The translations under genes and the position numbers were made by a program. Of a DNA stretch of 64,000 bases, positions 37,605-47,353 are shown piece by piece (the stretch's first letter is position 1; each line of letters opens with the position of its first letter). Under the pieces are notes generated by a model, which saw only the letters and a program-made list of their open reading frames with translations, did not search any database and had not been told where the DNA came from. The DNA is from Marinilabilia rubra (GTDB lineage: Bacteria > Bacteroidota > Bacteroidia > Bacteroidales > Marinilabiliaceae), in NCBI RefSeq assembly GCF_003121985.1, contig NZ_QEWP01000003.1:1-64000 (forward strand), read 5' to 3'.

Positions 37605-37835
37605 AAGAAAAGTATTTTTAGATTAGTCAATTATTTAAGCTGGTAAAATTAAGAAAAGGAAATCAAACAAGGGTAATGATTCAGGTGATAAGTAACACAA
37701 ATTATTCTGGAACAAATGAATATTAAAAAAGTGAAACCGGATTATCATTTCTCTTGGTTTACTTTTCAACATTTTATTAACAGGTGTTCAAAACAAAAAT
37801 GTGCACTTAGCGTATAAATTGTTTAAATTTGCAAT

Positions 37836-38801
37836 ATGACAAGCATCGAGAAACACATATCAGATTTATTGTGCCTCCACGATTGTGTAATTGTGCCGGG
37901 GCTGGGTGGTTTTGTGGCAAATTACAAATCAGCTGTGATTATTGAAGAACGGAATCTTTTCCAACCTCCCAAAAAAGAGATTGGATTTAACCGAAGTCTT
38001 GCACACAATGATGGTTTATTGGCCAATCATATTTGCACCCGGGAAAAAACTTCATGGGATCAAAGTCTAGGTTTGATTGAAGAGTTTGTTTCTTCAACAA
38101 AGGACCGAATCAATCAGGGAGAGAGCATTGCCCTTCAAAGGATTGGGACTTTGAGAAAAGATGCTTTAGGAAACATCCAATTCTCCCCGAAAGAACGAAA
38201 TGATCTGCGTCCGGATTCATTTGGACTGGATGAATATCATTTTGAACCTCTTCACCACGCTATTCAATTGGAAAAACAAGAAGAACCGGTACGTCGTTTA
38301 TTGCGCAGCCGGTCACCAAAATACTGGGGATCAGTTGCAGCGATGATTGCAGGATTATTGTTTTTCTCTCCAGACTTAAAAATGCCGGAGCATCAGCAGA
38401 TTGACACATCCAGCATGATATCTGCCCTATCAGAGAAGGAAAATATTACTTCAGGTACGGTCGCTAATGATCGCTCTGAATCTAAAGAAAATCCTGCCTT
38501 CATCAATACCGGTTCAGAAATACCGGAAAATAAAGCATCAAATATTGCTACCTCCTCCCCTATTATTAAACCATATCATCTAATTGCGGGTAGCTTTAAA
38601 CACAAAGCTCCGGCACAACAAACATTGGATCAATATAAAAATGAAGGTTTTGGTGAGGCTCATTTATTAAAAAGCAGCAACAGTCGTTTTCGTGTTGCAC
38701 TTTTCTCTTTTGAAAACAGAGATGAAGCCGTTAATAAGCTCTATGCTGTCAGAAAAGATGATGCATTAAAAAATGTGTGGTTATTGGCAGAGGAGCAGTA
38801 A
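37836..38801 (+). CDS. HU-CCDC81 and SPOR domain protein
   Basis: 321 residues. The N-terminal part (about 1-130) is the Bacteroidota HU/CCDC81-like module: SDLLCLHDCVIVPGLGGFVA, NDGLLANHI, RIGTLRKDALGNIQF. One membrane helix lies near residues 155-178 (YWGSVAAMIAGLLFF), then a Ser/Glu/Asn-rich linker, then a C-terminal SPOR domain from about residue 247 (PYHLIAGSFKHKAPAQQ). SPOR domains bind denuded peptidoglycan at division sites, so this is probably an inner-membrane protein with a cytoplasmic HU-like part and a periplasmic SPOR part. The DNA-binding ability of the HU part is unproved. Confidence 0.85.
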   Translation: MTSIEKHISDLLCLHDCVIVPGLGGFVANYKSAVIIEERNLFQPPKKEIGFNRSLAHNDGLLANHICTREKTSWDQSLGLIEEFVSSTKDRINQGESIALQRIGTLRKDALGNIQFSPKERNDLRPDSFGLDEYHFEPLHHAIQLEKQEEPVRRLLRSRSPKYWGSVAAMIAGLLFFSPDLKMPEHQQIDTSSMISALSEKENITSGTVANDRSESKENPAFINTGSEIPENKASNIATSSPIIKPYHLIAGSFKHKAPAQQTLDQYKNEGFGEAHLLKSSNSRFRVALFSFENRDEAVNKLYAVRKDDALKNVWLLAEEQ

Positions 38802-38885
38802 ATTTATGGTTATAGCCATTCGATATTAGCGAAATCAAATTTCCCGCCTCTTCCGCACAATATCAAAAACCACATACTGATATTT

Positions 38886-38917
38886 AAAAAAACCGCCTTA
38901 GTCAGGCGGTTTTTTTT
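38886..38917 (+). terminator. Terminator after the HU-SPOR gene
   Basis: Stem AAAAAAACCGCCT / AGGCGGTTTTTTT with loop TAGTC, about 85 bp after the stop codon. It can act in both directions and could also stop metG transcription. Confidence 0.85.
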
Positions 38918-38948
38918 GCGAGTACGTTACCATAATCTGCTTTTCTCA

Positions 38949-39182
38949 GAGAGCACTAAAAAACGCATATTTCATTAGCTATTAAAGCTTTAAACCATCT
39001 CAAAAAATACTTAAGTGCAAGGTTATTTCACAATATACTCGAATTTATTTGCACTTGATTATATGAAAATGGCTAATCAAAAGAACAAAATTTACTAAAC
39101 CGCCTCAATCTCCAAGCATTTCAACACTTCTTCGATTGTGCGCTTGTAAATTCTGCTCTTTTGACTTTTTCAGCAGATCCTA
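38949..39182 (+). repeat. Dispersed repeat family R1, copy B
   Basis: About 230 bp, nearly full length. Shares with copy C (54054) AAAAACGC-TAT, CTTAAGTGCAAGGTT, TTTGCACTTGATTATATG, AAATGGCTAATCAAAAGAAC, CTTGTAAATTCTGC and CTTTTGACTTTTTCAGCAG. An AAGTGCAA/TTGCACTT inverted repeat forms one hairpin; the second, GC-rich hairpin is decayed here. Its right end coincides with the metG stop codon. Confidence 0.7.
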
Positions 39183-41213
39183 TCTTATCTCAGATCCAGG
39201 TTTTATCTTCGATCCGGGTGCCACAAAATCCAATCTTCCATCTGCATCCTCAGCCATTAAAATCATTCCCTGAGATTCGATACCACGAATTTTCCTGGGG
39301 GCGAGATTCACCAGAATACAAACCTGCTGACCAACAATTGTTTCAGGCTCGAAAAACTCTGCAATGCCCGAAACAACAGTGCGCTTATCAATTCCGGTAT
39401 CCACCTTAATTTTCAGGAGTTTCTTTGTTTTGGCTACTTTCTCTGCTTCCAGAATGGTACCGACCCGCATATCCATTTTGGTGAAGTCATCAAAAGCGAT
39501 GTCTTCTTTAGCCGGAGCAGCCTCCTTATTATCAGTTTCATTGCTGATTTTGGTCTGAGCCAAACGATCTAATTGTTCCTGAATTTTTTCGTCTTCAATT
39601 TTCTCAAAAAGAAGTTGGCCCTCATTGATTTTATGAGCGGCTCTTAATAGTTCAGTTTTACCGCATTCGCCCCAATTCATTTCATCCATCGCCAGCATAT
39701 CGCGCATCTTTTTAGCTGTAAAAGGCAAGAATGGTTCCATAACCAGTGCCAGGTTGGCAGTAATCTGTAAGGAGATATTAAGGATGGTTTTTACACGTTC
39801 AGGATTGGTCTTTTTCAACTTCCAGGGCTCTGTATCAGCCAGGTATTTATTTCCCAAACGGGCAAGATTCATCGCCTCACGAACAGCCTCTCTGAATTTA
39901 AACTGATCAAGGTTCGATTCAATTCGAGTTACCAATGCCGGAATCGCCTCCAGAGTTTCGATATCAAAGGGATCTGTTTCACCCATCAAAGGCACTTCTC
40001 CATCGTAATACTTATGAGTAAGTACTACAGCACGATTCACAAAATTACCCAGAATGGCGACCAACTCATTATTATTTCTTGCCTGGAAATCGCGCCAGGT
40101 AAAATCGTTATCCTTCGTCTCAGGGGCATTCGCTGTTAGTACATACCGCAATACATCCTGCTTATCTTTAAAGTCATCAAGGTATTCATGAAGCCATACG
40201 GCCCAATTTCTCGATGTTGAAATCTTATCTCCTTCCAGATTCAAAAACTCATTGGCAGGTACGTTATCAGGTAAATTAAAAGATCCTTCCGCTTTCAGCA
40301 TGGAAGGGAACACAATACAATGAAAAACAATGTTGTCTTTCCCGATAAAGTGAATCAGACGGGTTTCAGGATCCTTCCAGTATTTTTCCCAGTCATCAGT
40401 CAATTCCCTGGTAGCAGATATGTAACCAATCGGCGCATCAAACCAAACATACAAAACTTTGCCTTCAGCACCATCAAGAGGGACAGGCACTCCCCAGTTC
40501 AGATCACGGCTAACCGCTCTGGGTTGTAACCCAAGATCCAACCAGGACTTACATTGCCCATAAACATTGGGTTTCCATTCCTTATGGTCTTTCAATATCC
40601 ACTTTTCAAGAAACTCCTGATGCTGGTCCAAAGGAAGATACCAGTGCTTGGTTTTTTTCATAACAGGCGTACTGCCCGAAACCATAGATTTTGGATTGAT
40701 CAGATCTGTGGCATTCAAGGAAGTTCCGCAACTTTCACATTGGTCGCCATAAGCTCCGGCGCTATTGCACTGTGGACATGTTCCGGTAATATAACGGTCG
40801 GCCAAAAACTGACCTGCCTCTTCATCATAATATTGATCGGTTTCCTTCTCAATAAAGGCACCATTATCGTAAAGCTTCTTAAAAAATTCGGAAGCCGTTT
40901 TATGATGCATCTCGCTTGATGTACGTGAATAAACGTCAAACGTAATTCCAAACTTCTCGAAGGAATCTTTAATGAGATTATGGTATTTATCTACTATATC
41001 CTGAGGTGTAACACCTTCGTTTCTGGCCTTAAGAGTAATAGGCACCCCATGCTCATCAGATCCTCCAATGTGCAAAATATCCTCACCTTTCATCCTAAGG
41101 TATCTGACATAGATATCTGCCGGGACATATACCCCTGCCAGGTGGCCAATGTGCACCGGTCCGTTGGCATATGGGAGGGCTGTGGTAACAAGTGTTCTTT
41201 TAAATTTACTCAT
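39180..41213 (-). CDS. metG: Methionyl-tRNA synthetase with C-terminal tRNA-binding domain
   Basis: Charges tRNA(Met). 677 residues; class I HIGH motif in [14 protein letters not shown], Zn-binding knuckle [18 protein letters not shown] near residues 145-162, KMSKS-like [13 protein letters not shown], anticodon-binding helical domain, then a C-terminal EMAP/Trbp111-like domain ([17 protein letters not shown], ending KPGSEIR). The stop codon overlaps the end of repeat R1 copy B, but the C-terminal domain reads as complete. Possible promoter at 41327 and hairpin in the leader. Confidence 0.96.
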   Translation of the reverse strand: MSKFKRTLVTTALPYANGPVHIGHLAGVYVPADIYVRYLRMKGEDILHIGGSDEHGVPITLKARNEGVTPQDIVDKYHNLIKDSFEKFGITFDVYSRTSSEMHHKTASEFFKKLYDNGAFIEKETDQYYDEEAGQFLADRYITGTCPQCNSAGAYGDQCESCGTSLNATDLINPKSMVSGSTPVMKKTKHWYLPLDQHQEFLEKWILKDHKEWKPNVYGQCKSWLDLGLQPRAVSRDLNWGVPVPLDGAEGKVLYVWFDAPIGYISATRELTDDWEKYWKDPETRLIHFIGKDNIVFHCIVFPSMLKAEGSFNLPDNVPANEFLNLEGDKISTSRNWAVWLHEYLDDFKDKQDVLRYVLTANAPETKDNDFTWRDFQARNNNELVAILGNFVNRAVVLTHKYYDGEVPLMGETDPFDIETLEAIPALVTRIESNLDQFKFREAVREAMNLARLGNKYLADTEPWKLKKTNPERVKTILNISLQITANLALVMEPFLPFTAKKMRDMLAMDEMNWGECGKTELLRAAHKINEGQLLFEKIEDEKIQEQLDRLAQTKISNETDNKEAAPAKEDIAFDDFTKMDMRVGTILEAEKVAKTKKLLKIKVDTGIDKRTVVSGIAEFFEPETIVGQQVCILVNLAPRKIRGIESQGMILMAEDADGRLDFVAPGSKIKPGSEIR

Positions 41214-41287
41214 AATACTCTTTGAGATCTGATCAATTTATTATTCTGGCTATAAAAACATTAAAACCCATTGGTTTTAAAAAACAT

Positions 41288-41319
41288 AAAAAACCAGGCA
41301 AAAAAGCCAGGTTTTGTTT
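41288..41319 (-). promoter_or_regulatory. Terminator-like hairpin in the metG leader
   Basis: Imperfect stem AAAACC(A)GGC / GCC(A)GGTTTT around AAAAAA, with T-rich sequence after it on either strand. It lies between divergent metG and the LD-carboxypeptidase gene, inside the presumed metG 5' leader. It could be an attenuator; no T-box or SAM-riboswitch features are seen. Confidence 0.35.
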
Positions 41320-41326
41320 AACTTCA

Positions 41327-41334
41327 CAAAGATA
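41327..41334 (-). promoter_or_regulatory. Candidate -7 box for metG
   Basis: TATCTTTG on the minus strand matches the -7 consensus, but no TTTG is found at 19-21 bases upstream (nearest TTTG at 25). It would give a leader of about 105 bases. Confidence 0.4.
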
Positions 41335-41373
41335 ACCAAAGATGTTAAAATCTTGTCCCCAAAGCAATAAGAT

Positions 41374-42279
41374 ATGTCAATAGCTTTACCGCCATTTTTA
41401 AAGAAAGGAGCTCTTTTCGGCTTGGTTGCTCCCGCAGGAAAGTTAGATACAAAATACATCGATCTGGCTGAAAAGTTTATAGAGGCCAATGGATTCAGAA
41501 GTAAAAGAGGGGCGTATCCTGATAAGGAATATTATCAGTTTTCAGGGACGGATGATCAAAGAACCCGGGATTTGCAAACCATGATAGACGATCCTGAAGT
41601 AGATGTCATCTGGTGCTGCCGGGGTGGATACGGAGCCATCAGGATTCTTGAAAATCTGGATTTTTCAAATATGCCGGAGAACCCCAAGTGGCTTGTTGGT
41701 TTTAGCGACATAACTGTTTTTCATTCGGCACTGCAAAATATCTATAATGTAGCTTCCATCCACGGTCCAATGCCCGTAAATCTGGATCATGAAAAGAGCC
41801 AGGACCGCGAACATTTAATTGATCTGCTTCTGGGGCATGATGTGGATTACAAGACCCAACCTTCCCACCTTAACCGCAAAGGCACTGCGGGTGGACAATT
41901 AATTGGAGGTAATTTATCTTTGCTTTGTAATTTAAGTGGTTCCAAATATGATTTTGATCCTGCCGGAAAAATTCTCTTTATCGAAGAGGTAGGAGAACAA
42001 TTATACCACCTCGATCGCATGATGCACAACCTCAAGCTAAGTGGAAAACTGGAGCATCTTACCGGGCTGGTAGTGGGACAGTTTACTAACATGAAGGACA
42101 ATCTCACCCCATTTGGCAAGTCTGCCAATGAAATAATTTATGAAGCAGTTCAACACTATGCCTATCCGGTTATTTTTGATTTTCCCTCAGGGCACAGTTC
42201 ACCTAACGAACCACTTCTTTTGGGAGCCCAGGCTCACATACAGGTCAATGATGAAGGGGGCATGATGGTTTATGTATAG
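41374..42279 (+). CDS. LD-carboxypeptidase (family S66)
   Basis: Cytoplasmic muramoyltetrapeptide carboxypeptidase of the LdcA type, 301 residues, which trims the terminal D-Ala of recycled muropeptides. The Ser nucleophile is in VGFSDITVFH, preceded by WCCRGGYGAIRIL; the Glu is in FIEEVGEQLYHLDRMM and the His in FPSGHSSPNEPLLLG, giving a complete Ser-Glu-His triad. No signal peptide. Stand-alone; divergent from metG. Confidence 0.9.
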   Translation: MSIALPPFLKKGALFGLVAPAGKLDTKYIDLAEKFIEANGFRSKRGAYPDKEYYQFSGTDDQRTRDLQTMIDDPEVDVIWCCRGGYGAIRILENLDFSNMPENPKWLVGFSDITVFHSALQNIYNVASIHGPMPVNLDHEKSQDREHLIDLLLGHDVDYKTQPSHLNRKGTAGGQLIGGNLSLLCNLSGSKYDFDPAGKILFIEEVGEQLYHLDRMMHNLKLSGKLEHLTGLVVGQFTNMKDNLTPFGKSANEIIYEAVQHYAYPVIFDFPSGHSSPNEPLLLGAQAHIQVNDEGGMMVYV

Positions 42280-42452
42280 TCGTTAGTGGTTAGATATAGT
42301 CATTAGTTATAGTTGATAGTAAGCTGACTAAAACTAAAATCCATTCAATACCAAAACTTTCAAAATAACCATTTTAAAATCAATTAACTAAGAAATGTAA
42401 TTTCCAAAAGACTTACATTCTTATTTACAGTTATTAAAATCCACCTTAAATT

Positions 42453-42821
42453 ATGGCTCAACACAACGAACTTGGCAAGAAAGGAGAAGATAAAGCTGCC
42501 ACTTATCTTTTAGATCAGGGCTACAGGATTGCCTCACGAAATTATCGGTTTGACCGAAAGGAGATTGACATCATAGCCTGGGACGATGATCAGCTGGTCA
42601 TAGTTGAAGTGCGTACCAGAGATTCAGAATACCATGAACATCCCAGGGAGAGCATTACCCCGGCTAAGATAAATGCCATCGCCTATGCTGCCGAGGCTTA
42701 TATACTGGAGAATGAATTGGATTGCGAAACACGTTTTGATCTTATTTGCTGGGTTCCTCATCGCGACGATGATGAGTGGGAACTGGAGCATATTGTTGAA
42801 GCTTTTTACCCAATGGCATAA
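42453..42821 (+). CDS. YraN family (UPF0102) endonuclease-like protein
   Basis: 122 residues with the PD-(D/E)XK-type core: GKKGEDKAATYLLDQGYRI, then RKEIDIIAWDDDQLVIVEVRTR where E, D and E-x-R are the likely metal ligands, then ARVITPAKI-like SITPAKINAIAYAAEAY and CETRFDLICWV. The family resembles Holliday-junction resolvase folds; its biological role is not settled. Normal length. Confidence 0.88.
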   Translation: MAQHNELGKKGEDKAATYLLDQGYRIASRNYRFDRKEIDIIAWDDDQLVIVEVRTRDSEYHEHPRESITPAKINAIAYAAEAYILENELDCETRFDLICWVPHRDDDEWELEHIVEAFYPMA

Positions 42822-42856
42822 AATCAGATCTTTATACTTAAATAATAGTCCGTTAC

Positions 42857-42986
42857 CCCGATGGTTCGGGATTGCAATGAGCTTTGGATCAATTGTTTAT
42901 GGGCAATTGACTTTTTAGTTTAATGCTCGGATTATCAATTGTTTATGATTTTTCTTTCATCTAATATCTATCCCGAAGCATCGGGA
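42857..42986. repeat. Small palindromes in an intergenic gap
   Basis: Two short hairpins, CCCGATGGTTCGGG (42857-42870) and TCCCGAAGCATCGGGA (42971-42986), flank a direct repeat ATCAATTGTTTATG. A similar CCCGAAGCATTCGGG occurs inside R2 copy 1 at about 20586. Meaning unknown. Confidence 0.45.
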
Positions 42987-43070
42987 CTAACTATCTATTG
43001 CTTAAAGATAATGAGTTGAAATAGTGAATAAGGAAACCGATTAAGGATACACATACCAAAATAAACCAAC

Positions 43071-43430
43071 ATGAATATTGAAGAACTCCGGGAATATTGT
43101 CTGTCTCTGCCGGGCACATCAGAATGTCTCCCATTTAATGAAACTACATTGGTTTTTAAGGTGGGCAAGAAAATGTTTGCCCTTACAGACCTGGAAGAGT
43201 CACTTTTTGTCAATTTGAAATGTGACCCGGGAAAGGCGATTGAACTAAGAGAACAACATCCTGCCGTAAAGCCGGGCCATCACATGCACAAAAAACACTG
43301 GAACACGATACACATTGACGGTTCGATTACCGACAAACTAATACATGAATGGATTCGAGACTCTTACGACCTTGTAATAAAAGGAATGACCCGGAAAGAG
43401 CAGGAAGAATTGGCTAATCTTTTTTCCTGA
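43071..43430 (+). CDS. MmcQ/YjbR family DNA-binding-like protein
   Basis: 119 residues matching the MmcQ/YjbR (CyaY-like fold) family: LREYCLSLPGTSECLPF at the N-terminus, FKVGKKMFALTDLEE, VNLKCDPGKAIELREQHPAV and the C-terminal HWNTIHIDGSITDKLIHEWI, SYDLVIKGMTRKEQEEL. Function is not known in detail. Its 3' end overlaps the convergent PBP gene by 17 bp, so the two mRNAs can pair at their ends. Confidence 0.88.
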   Translation: MNIEELREYCLSLPGTSECLPFNETTLVFKVGKKMFALTDLEESLFVNLKCDPGKAIELREQHPAVKPGHHMHKKHWNTIHIDGSITDKLIHEWIRDSYDLVIKGMTRKEQEELANLFS

Positions 43431-45786
43431 AAATATCTTTCATCTTTTCGAGGAGTGATTTACCTTTATCTTTCTTCTTTTCTTCCTTTTTATCCTCTTC
43501 TTTTTTGTTACTCTCCCTGGCTTTTTCTTTTTTACTCCTGAACAGCCTTTCGAAGAAATTCAGGTCAGGATCCTCTTCAGAAAAATCAGGGCATTCGACA
43601 TCTGAAAGAAGCTCTTCCGGCAGCGGGTAAAAAGATCTTCGCCCGATACCATAAGAAGGGCCTGATGCTTCCACTTTTTGCATAAAGCGGGCAAATATGG
43701 GCAAAGCCATATGAGCACCTTGTCCCAGTGCCGTGGACCGGAATCGGATACCGGGGCTGTCTGCCCCCACCCATGCTCCCGCGACAAGTCCTGGGGTAAA
43801 GCCTATAAACCAACCATCGGCATTGTTCTGGGTTGTCCCGGTTTTTCCGGCCAATTCTGTTTTAAGCCCGTAAACAGTGCGCAGTGTTTTTCCGGTCCCT
43901 CTTTCTACCACCCCTTTCAACATATGCACCATAAACCTGGCAGTTCTCTCCTCAAAAGCAGCCTCCCGCAATTTAGCAGGTTTGGCTTCATAAAGCACTT
44001 TCCCCTTCGCATCAACAATTTTTGTGAGACTTTTAAGCTCTATCCCATTGCCATAATTGGCAAAGGCAGTGTAAGCACTTACCATCTCATAAAGTGACAA
44101 ATTAGCAGTTCCCAGTCCGATAGAAGGCACATCAGGAATATCACTTTCTATTCCGGCAACGTGAGCAAGATCAGCTACATCATGCGGACCTGTTTCAATA
44201 GTAAGTTCAGCAGTAACTGTATTTACCGAATTTATGAGAGCCCCCTGCAGGGAATAAAAACCATCATGCTCTCCATCGCTGTTTGAAGGCGACCAGTCAT
44301 CGTACCTTTTATAAGTTCTTTTTTCATTGCTTATGTATTCGCAAGGCTCGTATCCCTCCTCAAGTGCTGTGGCATAAACGAAGGGTTTGAAAGTACTTCC
44401 TACCTGTCTCCTGGACAAAACGTGATCATACTGAAAAAATTTAAAATTGGTGCCACCAACCCAGGCTAAAACCTGACCATCGGAAGGATCTACCGCAAAA
44501 AACCCTGAATGCAGTTGTTTTAATGCCCAAGCCACTGAATCGGCGGGTGACATCTCAACCTTTTGTTCTTTTCCATTCTTAATGATTGACATTTGAACCG
44601 GCTGCTCAAGTTTTTTGATTATTTCAGCCTCACTGATGCCCTTCTTTTGCATCGCACGGTAACGCTTGGTTTTCTTAAGAGCTGAAACATATATTTCCGG
44701 ATGCCCCTCCCAGGGTTTCCTTCCGCGCCAATGTTTATCAAACTCAGACTGAAGGTTAATCATATGAGAATGCATAGCCTCATTAGCAAAATTCTGGAGT
44801 CTGGAATCTATTGTTGTATAAAGCTTCAAACCATCTTCAAACAAACTGACAGAATCTCCATACTGCTCCTCCAAAATTCGTTCTGCCTGAAGCCTTACAT
44901 GCTCCATAAAATAAGGAGCCGGACCATTGTTATGATCCAGAACCCGGTAATTAAGCCCTAACGGTTTATTCTTATAGCTCTCCCCCTGTTCTCTCGTGAG
45001 AAACTGCTGGTCCACCATTCTGTCCAGGACAATATTCCTCCGTTTCTGGCTATGATCGGGATGAAGGCGTGGATTGTAATAAGTATTTGCGGCCAGCATA
45101 CCGATTAAGGTTGCAGCTTCATGCGGCTGAAGTCGGGATGAAGATTTGCTGAAAAAGCGGTTTGCTGCCACCTCTATTCCATAGATATTTTCTCCAAAAG
45201 GAACCGTATTAAGATACAGGTTAAGAATTTCCGCTTTTGTGTAAATATCCTCAAGTCTGGCAGCTGTAAACATTTCCCGTGCTTTATTTACGGGAAGAGA
45301 AAGAAACTTGTAATCCTTCCTGGGATAAAGGTTTTTAGCCAATTGTTGACTTATTGTACTTCCACCACCCTGAGCCCTGTCGCCCAGTAAAACAGAATGC
45401 ACAAGAACCCGGCCCATGCTTATGTAGTCAAGTCCCTTATGCTCAAAGAAGCGACTGTCCTCTGTGGCCACCAAAGCATTAATAACATGCTCGGAAATAT
45501 TGCTATTCTCGATGCTTCTGCGATTCTCAACATAAAACTTACCAATCATTTCCCCGTCGGAGGAATAAACTTCTGAAGCCGAATGATTCCTGATCTTACT
45601 CAATTGGTAAGTATCCGGTATCTTTCCAAAAAGGCCGATGTAAACCAATGAAAGAAATATTGCCAGAAACGCAACGCCGGCAATAAAAAGCTTTAACAAA
45701 GATTTGAGCAGCCAATTTCGAAAACGAACTCCCCCCGATTTTCTCGGGTTCTTAGATGTTTTTCCCGGTTTTGTCTTATGCTTCAT
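43414..45786 (-). CDS. Class A penicillin-binding protein (PBP1A-type), second copy
   Basis: 790 residues, starting at the ATG at 45786 that lies 7 bp after the upstream SDR gene; an earlier in-frame ATG would overlap it. Basic N-terminus, one membrane helix (LFIAGVAFLAIFLSLVYIG), GT51 box VATEDSRFFEHKGLD and GGGSTISQQLAK, transpeptidase SxxK in GSTFKPF, SVNT, and KTGTT. The C-terminus is a highly charged Lys/Glu-rich tail of ~50 residues. Distinct from the paralogue at 14.9 kb, which has an acidic tail and NSNNN as second motif. Builds and crosslinks glycan strands in the periplasm. Confidence 0.94.
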   Translation of the reverse strand: MKHKTKPGKTSKNPRKSGGVRFRNWLLKSLLKLFIAGVAFLAIFLSLVYIGLFGKIPDTYQLSKIRNHSASEVYSSDGEMIGKFYVENRRSIENSNISEHVINALVATEDSRFFEHKGLDYISMGRVLVHSVLLGDRAQGGGSTISQQLAKNLYPRKDYKFLSLPVNKAREMFTAARLEDIYTKAEILNLYLNTVPFGENIYGIEVAANRFFSKSSSRLQPHEAATLIGMLAANTYYNPRLHPDHSQKRRNIVLDRMVDQQFLTREQGESYKNKPLGLNYRVLDHNNGPAPYFMEHVRLQAERILEEQYGDSVSLFEDGLKLYTTIDSRLQNFANEAMHSHMINLQSEFDKHWRGRKPWEGHPEIYVSALKKTKRYRAMQKKGISEAEIIKKLEQPVQMSIIKNGKEQKVEMSPADSVAWALKQLHSGFFAVDPSDGQVLAWVGGTNFKFFQYDHVLSRRQVGSTFKPFVYATALEEGYEPCEYISNEKRTYKRYDDWSPSNSDGEHDGFYSLQGALINSVNTVTAELTIETGPHDVADLAHVAGIESDIPDVPSIGLGTANLSLYEMVSAYTAFANYGNGIELKSLTKIVDAKGKVLYEAKPAKLREAAFEERTARFMVHMLKGVVERGTGKTLRTVYGLKTELAGKTGTTQNNADGWFIGFTPGLVAGAWVGADSPGIRFRSTALGQGAHMALPIFARFMQKVEASGPSYGIGRRSFYPLPEELLSDVECPDFSEEDPDLNFFERLFRSKKEKARESNKKEEDKKEEKKKDKGKSLLEKMKDIFRKKD

Positions 45787-45793
45787 CAAGAAA

Positions 45794-46801
45794 TTAATTT
45801 TCTGAATACCATTGGGCCGCATTCTCAACGGCTTCCTTTATTGGCCTAAATTGAAAATTGAAAGCCTTTGAAAATTTCTGGTTGGAATAGTAAGCTTTGC
45901 TATGAGCAGCTCTGGCAGTATCACTTGTAAGAGCAGGAACCTTGCCTGCAATCGAACACAGAAGATGATTGGCACGCCAACCAATCTCTGTCATCCAATT
46001 AGTGGCTTTAAAAAAAGGAGGTCGTTTATCAAGTGATTTTGCCACCATTGAAAAGAAATCCTTAAAACTCAGATTCTCTCCATTAAGAATAAAACGCTCG
46101 TTCACCACATCGCTGTGAATTAACTTTACCACAGCTTCCGAAACATCACGAACATCAACAAATCCGGTAATCCCCGTAGTATAAAAAGGCATTCCTTTGC
46201 GCACAGAATAGAAAAGGCGACCACTGCTGCGTTTCCAGTCAATAGGTCCAATCACCAAAGAAGGATTGAGAATAATCACCGGAAGTCCCTCTTTTGATGC
46301 CCGCCAGACTTCCATCTCGGCTCTGAATTTGCTATGAGAATATGCCGACCTGTTATCATCGGGTTGCCATTCCACTTTTTCATCAACAGCTTTTCCTTCG
46401 GGATGCCTTCCCAATGAAGAAATGGAGCTTACGTAACAAAATTTTGAAACACCTTTCTCCAGACAAGCGTTAACCAAATTGGCTGTTCCCTCTGCATTTA
46501 CCCTTAACATACTTTGGGCTTCACGAGGATTGAAGGATACTTTTGCAGCAGAGTGAATAACATAATTCACTCCCTCAAGGCCCTCTTCTAATGCCCCGTA
46601 ATCCGAGAGATCGGCATAAATCCAGTCAACCGAGTTAAATAAATCATCAGCCTCCTTTCCTGCGTAAAAACGAAAAAGCTTCCTTACTTCTTCAACGTTG
46701 CTGTTCTCTCTTCTTGTGGCTTTAACTTTTTCACCTCGGGATACGAGGGTGTAGAGGATATGTGATCCCACTAATCCGGTTGCTCCTGTAAGTAATATCA
46801 T
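45794..46801 (-). CDS. NAD-dependent epimerase/dehydratase (extended SDR)
   Basis: 335 residues with a Rossmann fold: MILLTGATGLVGSHILYTL (GxxGxxG), NYVIHSAAKVSF, the Ser region CYVSSISSLG, and the catalytic YSHSK. The C-terminus is divergent, so the substrate is unclear; members of this group act on sugar nucleotides, dihydroflavonol-like compounds or 3-beta-hydroxysteroid-like substrates. It is upstream of the second PBP gene (7 bp gap), with an OsmC-like gene 18 bp further upstream, so these three likely form an operon. Confidence 0.85.
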   Translation of the reverse strand: MILLTGATGLVGSHILYTLVSRGEKVKATRRENSNVEEVRKLFRFYAGKEADDLFNSVDWIYADLSDYGALEEGLEGVNYVIHSAAKVSFNPREAQSMLRVNAEGTANLVNACLEKGVSKFCYVSSISSLGRHPEGKAVDEKVEWQPDDNRSAYSHSKFRAEMEVWRASKEGLPVIILNPSLVIGPIDWKRSSGRLFYSVRKGMPFYTTGITGFVDVRDVSEAVVKLIHSDVVNERFILNGENLSFKDFFSMVAKSLDKRPPFFKATNWMTEIGWRANHLLCSIAGKVPALTSDTARAAHSKAYYSNQKFSKAFNFQFRPIKEAVENAAQWYSEN

Positions 46802-46819
46802 AAATACAAAGGTAATTTT

Positions 46820-47227
46820 TTACCAGTGAAATCGAATAGTCTGTTTTAATTTCGGAGCCAGACTAAGAGGCACCGGACTTATTCCGGCCACTTTTTCGAT
46901 AATCTGCTCTTGGTCAGCAGTATATCCTCTGTCCGGAAAATAAAATTCTACTACAATCTCTGAAACTCGCCGGGGGTCACTTGCCATTATTTTTGTGACA
47001 TCCACTTCAGTGCCTTCAATATCGATGTTATTGTCCATAGCAGTAATCCCCATTATAGTCATAATACAACTGCCTAAAGAAGTGGCCAGAAGATCGGTGG
47101 GAGAAAAGGCCTCACCCTTTCCCCTGTTATCCAAAGGCGCATCGGTAATAAGTTGATTGCCCGACTGCAAATGAGTGCTTTCAACTCTCAGGTTGCCCAA
47201 ATAACGGCTTTTTATTGTTACAGACAT
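46820..47227 (-). CDS. OsmC family protein lacking the second cysteine
   Basis: 135 residues of the OsmC/Ohr fold: GEAFSPTDLLATSLGSCIMTIMG carries Cys54, the usual peroxidatic position. The second conserved Cys of the family, in a C-P-V motif near the C-terminus, is replaced by Ser117 (AGISPVPLSL). A classical two-Cys organic hydroperoxide reductase is therefore unlikely; a one-Cys or non-peroxidase role is possible. First gene of a probable operon with the SDR and PBP genes; divergent from riboflavin synthase. Confidence 0.87.
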   Translation of the reverse strand: MSVTIKSRYLGNLRVESTHLQSGNQLITDAPLDNRGKGEAFSPTDLLATSLGSCIMTIMGITAMDNNIDIEGTEVDVTKIMASDPRRVSEIVVEFYFPDRGYTADQEQIIEKVAGISPVPLSLAPKLKQTIRFHW

Positions 47228-47353
47228 AAAGTTGTTGATTTAGCAATTGGTGTTCTACGAAAATTGTTTCTAATTTAGCGAATCTGTAAATACAAAAAGC
47301 GGGAAAACTGCTTTTCTGTGTTAAAAACGATGTAAAACCAACAATATTTCATT

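Noticed and set aside
37824-37831. TAAATTTG -7 match just ahead of the HU-SPOR start
   Set aside because: It ends 4 bp before the ATG and has no -33 TTTG at the right distance; a leaderless mRNA is possible but not supported.
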